Below are positions 1 through 6,818 of a DNA stretch of 7,134 nucleotides, in pieces. The position numbers and the translations under genes were made by a program. The notes under the pieces are model-generated. The model made no database searches and was not told the origin of the DNA. It worked only from the letters and a program-made list of their open reading frames with translations. How positions within the stretch are numbered: the stretch's first letter is position 1; each line of letters opens with the position of its first letter. Origin of the DNA: Acidobacteriota bacterium (GTDB lineage Bacteria > Planctomycetota > Phycisphaerae > WQYP01 > JAJZKJ01); the NCBI GenBank assembly GCA_021804195.1, contig JAJZKJ010000109.1:1-7134 (forward strand). The letters are read 5' to 3'.

Positions 1-19
1 ACGAATCTATTGCGACTCA
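1..19. repeat. Left-edge arm of a perfect 19-bp inverted repeat
   Basis: Bases 1-19 are the exact reverse complement of bases 288-306; the match stops at base 20 (G against expected A). The arm contains the TAG (7-9) that ends the glucan synthase and the last three codons, E-S-Q. A perfect 19-mer within 300 bases, reaching the very first base, suggests a fold-back or assembly junction rather than a functional repeat. Confidence 0.9.
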
Positions 20-3000
20 GCAACCTCCGAGGAATGCGGAAAAATGCCGGCTACCCGCGGAATCTTTTCCTGCAGCAGCAATTCACCGGAGCGCAACAGC
101 GGATCGGCCGAGAATCGCCGCTGCATCGGCTCGTGCAACAAAAACGACATAACTCCCAGCAGGCCCATGCCTTGATGGTGCGACATAAACGAGCGCACAG
201 TCGCGGGAGTACCCGGCTCCGGCACCCGGCTTGCGGTGTAGTCTATCGCTTCATAGAAGCCATAGCGGCCCATTTGCCCATCCTGCTTGAGTCGCAATAG
301 ATTCGTCGCAGCCCGCTGAGGCGAAGCCAGCAGCGCCAGCATGGAAGCGTAGGGAGCAATGACCACATCTTCCGAAAGCCGCCGCTTAAAGCCCAGGCCC
401 GGCACGCCAAAGGCGCGATACTGATAATTAAGTTGTGCGTCGGTGGCATTGTACCCTGATTCGGACACGCCCCAGGGTATGCCGCGATCATTGGCGTAGT
501 TTATGTTGCGGTCAACCACAGCCTGCATCGTCTGATCGAGCAGAGTGCCCGCGAACTGAGGCATGACGAGCTGCGGCATCAGGTATTCAAACATTGAACC
601 GCTCCAACTCAACAACGCGAGTTGACCGGAGCGCCCTGTCACCGGCCGCCCGAGTGCAAACCAATGCTCCTGCGGCAACTGCCCCTGCACAATGCCGACG
701 TAACTTGTAAGCCGCGCCTCGGATGCCAGCAGATCGTAAAAGCCTTTGTCCAAAGCATTGTCAGAAACACGAAAGCCGATGGAGAGAAGTTTTCGTTCAG
801 TATCATATAGAAATTTGAAGTCCATCTGCGCCAAGATGGCGGCGCGCCGCCCCAAACGATCAAAGTCGTTGAGTCGCGACTGCAATCGCTGCAGCCCCAG
901 TCGCAAGGCGGATTCCCATTGGTCTCGCCACTGCTGGTACTGCGGCTCGATTGCCGCCGCATGGAGCCCGGGCAACGAATCGAGCGCCGCCTGACAAGCG
1001 ATGGCTAAGTCAGACAAGCCCACATTTTGATTCAGCGCACGGTAATGCCGCGAATGCTCCCGCCACAGACCAGCCATCTCGGCATCGGCGGGCGACATAT
1101 CCGGCGGCGGCGGCAACTTAACCCACGGTGCCAGCCAGACAAGGTCCTCGCGCAAATCCGCGGCTTGTTTGGACAACATCTCAATCCAACCGCGTACATT
1201 GGAGGATGCTCCGCTCGCGGCGTCAGCCGCGTGCGCTTCGGCGGCGGAGAGCTTAACGCACTGCTCCAGTGCATGAACACTTTCCGGCAGGGACGCATCA
1301 TCGCAAGCGCTCATCTGCTCAATAAGCTGCTCCAATTGTCGGACTTGTGCGCCGGGCGATGCATCCGCCAATAACTGCCCCGATGCCGCGCCGAGCGCGT
1401 CAGCAGCCATACTATCCTTAATAATCAGCAGCACATCGCCCAGGCCGGCCGCCCAGCGCTGCGGCAGCGGGCTAGTCGCCCGCATTTCGTCGAAGCCGGA
1501 TTTAAGCACCAGCAGATGCCCCGCCAGATTGCCGCTGTCAACGGTAGAAACATACAGCGGCGACAGAGGTTCAAGCGTTTGCGTGTCGTACCAATTAAAG
1601 AAATGGCCGCGATAGCGGGTTAGGCGGTCCATCGTGTCGAACATGGCGCGCGTACGAAAAAGCAGCGTTCCGGCGCTGATCCAGCCGGCGTCGAACGCCG
1701 CCAAATTCGCAAGTGCCGCCAAGCCGATATTTGTAGGTGAGGTGCGGTGCGCGATCTTTTCTTTCGGATATTCCTGATAATTGTCGGGCGGTAGAAAGTG
1801 ATCTTCAGCGACAACAAACGTTTCAAAGAAGTGCCAGGTGCGCCGCGCCAGCGCCCGCAGAAATTGTTGCGTTTTTGCGTCCAACTTGCTGCGTGACTCG
1901 TCGAGCGGCCTGCTCAGGAGCCACGCGGCCACAGGTGAAAGTATCCAAAGCAGGCATGGCCCGGCGGCCAAAAGCGGCTTGCCATCGCCAATAAGCCATG
2001 TGCAAAGCACCAGTCCAGCGCCCAAGATAGGCGCAACCCACATGCCCAGCACGAAGGCCGACAGGTCATGCCGTACGCCGCGGGCCACCAGACCGCTGCT
2101 GCGCCATTGCAGCAAATGCCGCCGTGTAAAAAGTAGTCGCGTGAGTGTCTGACCGATAGCCTGCAGGCATATCACAGCCTCAAATCCGGCAAACACAATC
2201 AATAAAAAGCCTTGGGTAAGCCGACTGGCCAAACCTGCAGCCCAGTAGTTCAAGTGCAGGTTGATAGGCAGGTCTGAACTTTTGGTCGCCAGGTCAAAAA
2301 CGCTCGACAACAACAGCGGCGCAAACACCACTGCCAGAAGCCCCAATGCCCACGCCCATGAAGGCCCTAACCCCAGACACAACCAGGCGAAGAGCGCCAC
2401 CACCGCCGGTGGCCAGAGGCTGCGTCTTAAGTTATCAAATATTTTCCAGCGCGACAGAGCCGAAAGCCGATTGCCCAGTCGCCGACCGGTCATATCGCGC
2501 ACCCAAGGAAGTAAATAGTCGACAATCTGCCAATCGCCGCGTATCCAGCGATGCCTGCGGTTGACATCGGCGGTAAAATGCGAAGGAAATTCTTCAAACA
2601 ACTGTACGTCGCTTACCAGGCCGGAGCGCACGTGGCAGCCCTCAAGCAGGTCGTGACTCAGAATACGATTTTCGGGAAATCGCTTATGCAGCACCGTATG
2701 AAAGGCATCTATGTCAATAATGCCTTTACCGACAAATGAACCCTCGCCGAATAAATCCTGATAAACATCGGAAACCGCCCGGGTGTAGGGGTCCAGTCCG
2801 GCATCGCCGCCAAAAAGCCTTACAAACCACGACCGCCGGGATGCGGGCAAATGCACCGCTACCCGAGGCTGCAGAATGCCATAACCACGGCGCACCAGGC
2901 CTGTTTTAGAATCTATTTGCGGACGATTGAGAACATGCGCCATCGTGCCGATAAGTTTAATTGCCGTTCCGCGGGGCAATTGCGTATCAGCGTCAAGCGT

Positions 3001-4890
3001 AATGAGGAACTTCACACCGGCCAAAACTTCCGCATCACCGATTACCGTCAAAAAGCGATCTTGAGCGCCGCCCCGCAACCATTCCATAGTCTCGGCAAGT
3101 TTGCCGCGCTTGCGCTCATAGCCCATCCAGACGCCTTCACGCTCATTAAAATGTCGTGGACGATGAAACAGACAAAACGGGCCGATGTTGCCTTGAGCAT
3201 AACGCTGGTTCAACTGCTCTATACCTTCAACCGCCTGACGCAGCAGCGATTCGTCTTCGGGCATAATCTGCTGCGGCGCATCGCAATAATCGGTAAGCAA
3301 CGCATACAGCAAGTTCGGATTGCGGTTGGCTAAAAAACGCACTTCAAGCTGCTCCAGCAGATTGCGTACTTCGCCGGGGTCTTCCAGCATGCTCGGAATG
3401 ACCACCAGTGTGCGGCAGTCATCGGGCACGCCGTGCTCAAAATCCAACCGCGGCAGCAATCGTGCCGGAATCAGGCGCGTGGCCAGCTCATTGACGACGG
3501 CCAACGCCCCTTGGCTTATCACCAGCGTGGCCAACAATGCAAGAATGACAAGACACCACAGCGCCATCCCACTCTCAACCGTTGGCCGCAAAAGCAAGGC
3601 GACAGGCGCCAGCGTGAGAATTGCGGCAACGGACAGGTACGCAAGCAGCGGATTTTTGAGCACCATACGCTGCAGCCGCGCCCGTAGCGGCGGGTACGCC
3701 TTAAGCGCGCCTTCAAGCGTTAGACGGCCCTGATCTATCAGGTAAAACCCCACATGGGCCTGACGGCTATTTACACCGAAATCCTTTACTGCCGATTGAG
3801 CAAGTAACAGAGCTTTTTCGGCGACGGCCAGCTCATCTATTTTTCCGCGGCGGGCCAGGTCTTCAATGACGTGCCGGCAACGGTCGCGCGTCTGAAAATC
3901 GGCCTGCGCGTAAAGGCCGGCCGGGTCGCTTCGGAGCCTTTGTTCGATGACGCTATGCCCTTCGACAAATTTCATCCAGTCGGTGGCATCTATGAATCGC
4001 AGGCTGGCAAAGCAGTTACCCATGGATATCTGATCGGCGGCTTGGCGCTGGCTCTCCTGCTGTACCAGGCGTTCCAGACTTTCGCTGGCTCGCACCGCCA
4101 ACTGCTGCACCCAATCGAGCGCCATCACCAGCGACGAGCTTTGCCCCTGCAGTCGCCGCACAAGGTCTGCGACAAAGGCGCTGGTGAGCGGCGGATTAGA
4201 CTTGACCATATCGGCCAGCACTACGATGGTGTGATCCGGGCTTTTGGCGGCGGCGGCAATGAGTTCATCCGCCCAGTGGTTTGCCAGATTGCGATCGTGA
4301 CGCGACTGCGCTATGCGCCCGGCGACACGGCGCATGTTTTCCACCAGTGCCAGCCGCAGCATAATCGGCAGCGCCCAAAGTTCGCCCAATGTCAGCGAGC
4401 GTGTTTGCTGATAGGCAGCGATGAAGCGCGACATCGCTTCGGTATCCACACGGCCATCCAGATGGCTTATCAGGCATAAGGCCATGTCATAGATTCGCGG
4501 AAGCAACCTTTGCGGCCCCATCGCCAGCACCGGCAACTGCCGGGCATAACCACGCGGCAAATGTCGCCGGATCAGGCGAATCTCCTCATCGAGTATGTAA
4601 AAGTTATCGAGCAGCCATTCCGAGGCCGGTGCGATGGCCTGTCCGGCATTCACCGCCGCTGTAATCAAATGGTAGGTATCTTGCAAAACCCGCTGATTGT
4701 CGGCCAACCGCACCAGGAGTATTTCTGAACCGGCCCCGGGCCGCAGCACATGCTCGCCCGCTCGCTCCCGGGCCAGCTGCTCCAATTGTTCGATGCTTAA
4801 AAGCTCCAGCCGCAGAGGCTCCTCGGCAGCCTCGCGCAACAATTGAGATCGCATGTGATCTTGAGCGCTATTGAGCAGTTGCTTCAACAT
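7..4890 (-). CDS. Cyclic beta-1,2-glucan synthase-like protein (GT84 plus cyclisation domain), GH94 part missing
   Basis: Inner-membrane enzyme expected to polymerise UDP-glucose into beta-1,2-glucan and cyclise it for the periplasm; related to NdvB/ChvB/Cgs. Seen, counting from ATG 4890: an N-terminal family region (about 20-120); membrane helices near 415-434 and 441-464; a GT-A core with D633-A-D, EGSFVGKG (716-723), SHD (745-747) and RRHRWIRGDWQ (778-788); five more helices (828-843, 846-865, 893-913, 943-967, 972-992); then the glycoamylase-like/GH189-type cyclisation domain (about 1355-1610) with YDLLASEARL (1385), WGVSESGYN (1473, candidate catalytic E1477) and MSHHQGM (1569). Full-length relatives have roughly 2800 residues; this one has 1627 and ends at TAG just where the GH94 phosphorylase domain should start. 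That stop lies in a suspicious inverted repeat, so the 3' end may be artefactual. Start: ATG 4890 has AAAAGG only 3 nt upstream; an in-frame GTG at 4947 would add 19 residues and has no clear ribosome-binding site. Family assignment is firm; the cyclic product is inferred. Confidence 0.9.
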   Translation of the reverse strand: MLKQLLNSAQDHMRSQLLREAAEEPLRLELLSIEQLEQLARERAGEHVLRPGAGSEILLVRLADNQRVLQDTYHLITAAVNAGQAIAPASEWLLDNFYILDEEIRLIRRHLPRGYARQLPVLAMGPQRLLPRIYDMALCLISHLDGRVDTEAMSRFIAAYQQTRSLTLGELWALPIMLRLALVENMRRVAGRIAQSRHDRNLANHWADELIAAAAKSPDHTIVVLADMVKSNPPLTSAFVADLVRRLQGQSSSLVMALDWVQQLAVRASESLERLVQQESQRQAADQISMGNCFASLRFIDATDWMKFVEGHSVIEQRLRSDPAGLYAQADFQTRDRCRHVIEDLARRGKIDELAVAEKALLLAQSAVKDFGVNSRQAHVGFYLIDQGRLTLEGALKAYPPLRARLQRMVLKNPLLAYLSVAAILTLAPVALLLRPTVESGMALWCLVILALLATLVISQGALAVVNELATRLIPARLLPRLDFEHGVPDDCRTLVVIPSMLEDPGEVRNLLEQLEVRFLANRNPNLLYALLTDYCDAPQQIMPEDESLLRQAVEGIEQLNQRYAQGNIGPFCLFHRPRHFNEREGVWMGYERKRGKLAETMEWLRGGAQDRFLTVIGDAEVLAGVKFLITLDADTQLPRGTAIKLIGTMAHVLNRPQIDSKTGLVRRGYGILQPRVAVHLPASRRSWFVRLFGGDAGLDPYTRAVSDVYQDLFGEGSFVGKGIIDIDAFHTVLHKRFPENRILSHDLLEGCHVRSGLVSDVQLFEEFPSHFTADVNRRHRWIRGDWQIVDYLLPWVRDMTGRRLGNRLSALSRWKIFDNLRRSLWPPAVVALFAWLCLGLGPSWAWALGLLAVVFAPLLLSSVFDLATKSSDLPINLHLNYWAAGLASRLTQGFLLIVFAGFEAVICLQAIGQTLTRLLFTRRHLLQWRSSGLVARGVRHDLSAFVLGMWVAPILGAGLVLCTWLIGDGKPLLAAGPCLLWILSPVAAWLLSRPLDESRSKLDAKTQQFLRALARRTWHFFETFVVAEDHFLPPDNYQEYPKEKIAHRTSPTNIGLAALANLAAFDAGWISAGTLLFRTRAMFDTMDRLTRYRGHFFNWYDTQTLEPLSPLYVSTVDSGNLAGHLLVLKSGFDEMRATSPLPQRWAAGLGDVLLIIKDSMAADALGAASGQLLADASPGAQVRQLEQLIEQMSACDDASLPESVHALEQCVKLSAAEAHAADAASGASSNVRGWIEMLSKQAADLREDLVWLAPWVKLPPPPDMSPADAEMAGLWREHSRHYRALNQNVGLSDLAIACQAALDSLPGLHAAAIEPQYQQWRDQWESALRLGLQRLQSRLNDFDRLGRRAAILAQMDFKFLYDTERKLLSIGFRVSDNALDKGFYDLLASEARLTSYVGIVQGQLPQEHWFALGRPVTGRSGQLALLSWSGSMFEYLMPQLVMPQFAGTLLDQTMQAVVDRNINYANDRGIPWGVSESGYNATDAQLNYQYRAFGVPGLGFKRRLSEDVVIAPYASMLALLASPQRAATNLLRLKQDGQMGRYGFYEAIDYTASRVPEPGTPATVRSFMSHHQGMGLLGVMSFLLHEPMQRRFSADPLLRSGELLLQEKIPRVAGIFPHSSEVAESQ
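288..306. repeat. Internal arm of the 19-bp inverted repeat, inside the glucan synthase
   Basis: On the coding (minus) strand this arm encodes the conserved T-N-L-L-R-L stretch before KQDGQMGRYGFYEA, in normal frame within the cyclisation domain. It is therefore the original copy, and the left-edge arm is the misplaced one. Confidence 0.9.
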
Positions 4891-4893
4891 AAA

Positions 4894-4899
4894 CCTTTT
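4894..4899 (-). promoter_or_regulatory. Possible, closely spaced ribosome-binding site of the glucan synthase
   Basis: AAAAGG on the minus strand ends 3 nt before ATG 4890. The spacing is shorter than the usual 5-9 nt, so support for this start is moderate. It is still the best purine-rich match near any candidate start (GTG 4947, ATG 4890, ATG 4854). Confidence 0.35.
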
Positions 4900-4915
4900 A
4901 CTACTACGAGAATTG

Positions 4916-4938
4916 CTCGGCGTCAATGAATCGCCGAG
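4916..4938 (-). promoter_or_regulatory. Leader hairpin upstream of the glucan synthase start
   Basis: A perfect 7-bp inverted repeat (CTCGGCG at 4916-4922, CGCCGAG at 4932-4938) with a 9-nt loop, 25 nt upstream of ATG 4890. No T run follows on either strand, so a terminator is unlikely. In the mRNA it would sit just before the ribosome-binding site and could influence translation. If GTG 4947 is the true start, it is coding sequence instead. Its function is inference. Confidence 0.35.
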
Positions 4939-5069
4939 GGCCGCCACAGTATTGTTGCGGACTGGAACTGTAATGGCAGCATGTCGGCGTTGCGGAGCAC
5001 CATTGCCTCGCGGCGCGGTTCACGGCAGCGGTTTGGGTTCGCGTAACATCGCGCCATGAATGACAGGGT

Positions 5070-5098
5070 TTTATATGCGCCGGGATGCAAAGCAACAG
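5070..5098 (-). promoter_or_regulatory. Weak sigma70-like promoter candidate for the glucan synthase
   Basis: On the minus strand, CTGTTG (5098-5093) is followed by a 17-nt spacer and TATAAA (5075-5070). The -10 match is good and the -35 match is poor. It would give a leader of roughly 170 nt. Planctomycete promoters are poorly defined and such matches occur by chance. Confidence 0.2.
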
Positions 5099-5117
5099 GG
5101 GTTCGATATGCCGGGAT
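5073..5117. repeat. Imperfect spaced direct repeat, possible operator
   Basis: On the plus strand, ATATGCGCCGGGAT (5073-5086) is echoed by ATATGCCGGGAT (5106-5117), identical except for a 2-base insertion. The copies start 33 bases apart, close to three helical turns. The first overlaps the candidate promoter region. It could be a regulator binding site or chance. Confidence 0.3.
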
Positions 5118-5156
5118 CGCTTGTATGGCATCACCGCATGAACTTACCAGCGTGCC

Positions 5157-6800
5157 TTATTGTTTTAACGCGGCCGTAAGCCCCAGCTTCACCAGAAAAG
5201 GCTTTGGATTTTTCAAAAACAGTTCTTTGCAATGGCTGCTGCAAAATCCGATGAGCTTTCCGTTATAGACCACTGTTATTTTCGGATCTATCGGCCGGCC
5301 GCTGTTGGGGCAGAACATGTTGATGGGCTTTGCGGTCGCGGCAGCCACCGCAACTTTTGCGCCCGACGATCCAGCGCCCAGCAGTACCTGCACCCGCGCG
5401 TCGGCAATGTGCCGCTGCAGGCGGGCTATCTCGGCATCCCAGCGATTGATTTGATCGGTATCGGTCATCGTCTTGCTGAATTGACCCGCCGCAACAGTTG
5501 TTACCGAGGTGTGCCACAGGTAAACATGGCGGAGACGCGGCATTTGACGCAGGTATGTTAAGCCCGCGTCGCTCACTTTGGTGTCGTAGAGATTCAAGTA
5601 CGACAGGCGGCGGAGGTGTCGCAGCTTTTTTAATCCTGCATCGGTTATAGCCGTACTGTCGAGCGATAAACGATGAAGATTGGTCATTTTTCCAACCGCG
5701 GCCATGGCGGCATCGCTTACGAGAGTTCGCCCCAAATTGAGCGATCGCAAATTTGCGGCCAGGGGCAGCAAATTTGCGACTTGCGCATCGGAGAAGGACT
5801 TATGCAAATTCGCGTTGCAATCCAACCATTTTGATGTTGCGGTTTCAGGGCGTATGACGACATGCTCTTGCGCGGCGATTTTGGTTGCCAACGCCAACGC
5901 CTGCGCCCTTGGCAAAGGCTTAAGCGCATCAGGCGATGGATAAAGTTTGTCGAGAATATCGGCTACGCCTGACGTTTGCGGCAGCTGCGCAACTGTTGCC
6001 AGCGGTTTGGCGCCGCTGCGAACCCACCAGCGAATCAGGGCTATTTGATCATTGGTAGGACCCGGTTTACCTGCCGGCGGCATTCGGTGCCGGTCGCCGG
6101 CACGCAGCATCAGCCGTTGCACCAGCACGCTATGGTCTGGCTTGCCGACTGCAATGACCGGCCCATCGTGACTACCCTTCATCAGCGCTGCGAAGGTATC
6201 AAGCCGAAGACCGGCCTTTTGCTTGTCAGGCCCGTGGCAGGTTATGCAGTCGGTGGTAAAAATGGGAGAGATTATGTCGCGGTAAACCACGAGGCGCTCC
6301 GGGTCGGAGACGATCTGCCGCGGGGTTTGATTACGGGGCGCATTGCCCATAAACCGCCGGATGAACTGGGGAGCATACTCGGTTAAATAGCCGCTTCCAT
6401 GCGTTAAAGAGCCGCCGAAGTGTGCGGCAACCAGCAGCACAGCTACCGCGGCCCATAGCCCACATTGATAAACGATCAACTGGTTAAACCGCCAGGCCAA
6501 CCATGCTGCGCAGCAGAGCGCGGCCACGGCCGTACCGAGCCAGCGGTGCCAAAATAGCAACGTCGCGTTGTAGCCGCCGGCCGAGGCCAGCAGCCAGCCG
6601 CATACCGCCGTTGCCAGGGCGCTAAGCGCAGCGAGTGTCAGGGCCGGGCCGCGGGCTTCCCGCACCCGCTTAAAGCGGTTGAATCGCCCCAGAAGCTCCA
6701 GCGCCGCCAGCAGCAGCAGCATGCCAATGGGCAAATGGAGCAGCAGAATATGGAAGTGCCCGAAAAAGAGCACCCAATTTGTAGCGGCCAATATGTACAT
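5157..6800 (-). CDS. Membrane-anchored c-type cytochrome with DUF2231-like, LRR and YHS-like domains
   Basis: A 547-residue protein, probably redox-active at the periplasmic face; its exact reaction is unknown. Domains seen: four membrane helices (about 10-38, 53-75, 88-105, 111-131) of DUF2231-like type; a planctomycete-type cytochrome c domain (about 170-265) with CITCH (C185, C188, H189) and distal Met240 in HRMPPAG; five leucine-rich repeats (326-445, the last four 24 residues each); a charged helical linker (about 447-474); and a C-terminal YHS/TRASH-like module with C497 (CPNSG) and C520/C524 (FCSSHC). Basic loops 38-52 and 101-108 fit the positive-inside rule and put both termini, and hence the heme, outside the cytoplasm. 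ATG 6800 is chosen because GGAAGG lies 7 nt upstream; the in-frame TTG at 6815 overlaps that ribosome-binding site. The gene starts 18 bases after the DUF1501 stop, so an operon is likely. A role in electron transfer or sensing is inference. Confidence 0.9.
   Translation of the reverse strand: MYILAATNWVLFFGHFHILLLHLPIGMLLLLAALELLGRFNRFKRVREARGPALTLAALSALATAVCGWLLASAGGYNATLLFWHRWLGTAVAALCCAAWLAWRFNQLIVYQCGLWAAVAVLLVAAHFGGSLTHGSGYLTEYAPQFIRRFMGNAPRNQTPRQIVSDPERLVVYRDIISPIFTTDCITCHGPDKQKAGLRLDTFAALMKGSHDGPVIAVGKPDHSVLVQRLMLRAGDRHRMPPAGKPGPTNDQIALIRWWVRSGAKPLATVAQLPQTSGVADILDKLYPSPDALKPLPRAQALALATKIAAQEHVVIRPETATSKWLDCNANLHKSFSDAQVANLLPLAANLRSLNLGRTLVSDAAMAAVGKMTNLHRLSLDSTAITDAGLKKLRHLRRLSYLNLYDTKVSDAGLTYLRQMPRLRHVYLWHTSVTTVAAGQFSKTMTDTDQINRWDAEIARLQRHIADARVQVLLGAGSSGAKVAVAAATAKPINMFCPNSGRPIDPKITVVYNGKLIGFCSSHCKELFLKNPKPFLVKLGLTAALKQ
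5466..5825 (-). other. Leucine-rich repeat block in the cytochrome protein (five repeats)
   Basis: Protein repeats at residues 326-349 (degenerate, WLDCNANLHKSFSDAQ), 350-373, 374-397, 398-421 and 422-445. The last four share one phase and exactly 24 residues, with a consensus of L-x-x-L-x-L-x-x-T-x-(V/I)-(S/T)-D-A-G-L-x-x-L. The final repeat has lost the DAGL segment and likely caps the solenoid. LRR arcs usually bind proteins or other polymers; the partner is unknown. Confidence 0.85.
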
Positions 6801-6807
6801 TATCGAG

Positions 6808-6813
6808 CCTTCC
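6808..6813 (-). promoter_or_regulatory. Shine-Dalgarno sequence of the cytochrome/LRR gene
   Basis: GGAAGG on the minus strand, 7 nt before ATG 6800 and inside the 18-base gap after the DUF1501 stop. It decides the start in favour of ATG 6800 over the in-frame TTG at 6815, and it suggests coupled translation from a shared transcript. Confidence 0.75.
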
Positions 6814-6818
6814 AATCG

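Larger units (their letters stand above)
4891..5156. other. Intergenic region between cytochrome/LRR gene and glucan synthase
   Basis: 266 bases with no convincing gene. A 76-codon minus-strand reading frame (4904-5134) is rich in Cys, His, Arg and Pro without domain-like character and has no visible ribosome-binding site. I see no Rho-independent terminator after the cytochrome gene: no GC-rich hairpin followed by a T run. The length contrasts with the 18-base gap upstream and suggests that the synthase may have its own promoter here. It contains the hairpin, direct repeat and promoter-like sequence listed separately. Confidence 0.7.

Noticed and set aside
1..306. Inverted repeat as insertion sequence ends or an integration site
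   Set aside because: The internal arm is normal coding sequence of the cyclisation domain and nothing between the arms resembles a transposase; the segment between them is continuous synthase coding sequence.
2851..3333. 160-codon plus-strand reading frame
   Set aside because: Antisense to the GT84 core, including the DAD motif; the composition reflects the opposite-strand gene.
3871..4479. 202-codon plus-strand reading frame
   Set aside because: Lies wholly antisense to the glucan synthase N-terminal region, which is conserved in the other frame; no domain character and no ribosome-binding site.
4916..4938. Hairpin as a Rho-independent terminator
   Set aside because: No T run on either strand after the stem, and it sits just upstream of a start codon.
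4904..5134. 76-codon minus-strand reading frame between the two large genes
   Set aside because: No ribosome-binding site, no recognisable motif, Cys/His/Arg-rich composition as expected from random GC-rich sequence; overlaps the leader hairpin and the alternative synthase start.
5105..5156. Terminator after the cytochrome/LRR gene
   Set aside because: Only weak, short complementarity (GCAT/ATGC around 5127-5140) without a GC-rich stem or T run.
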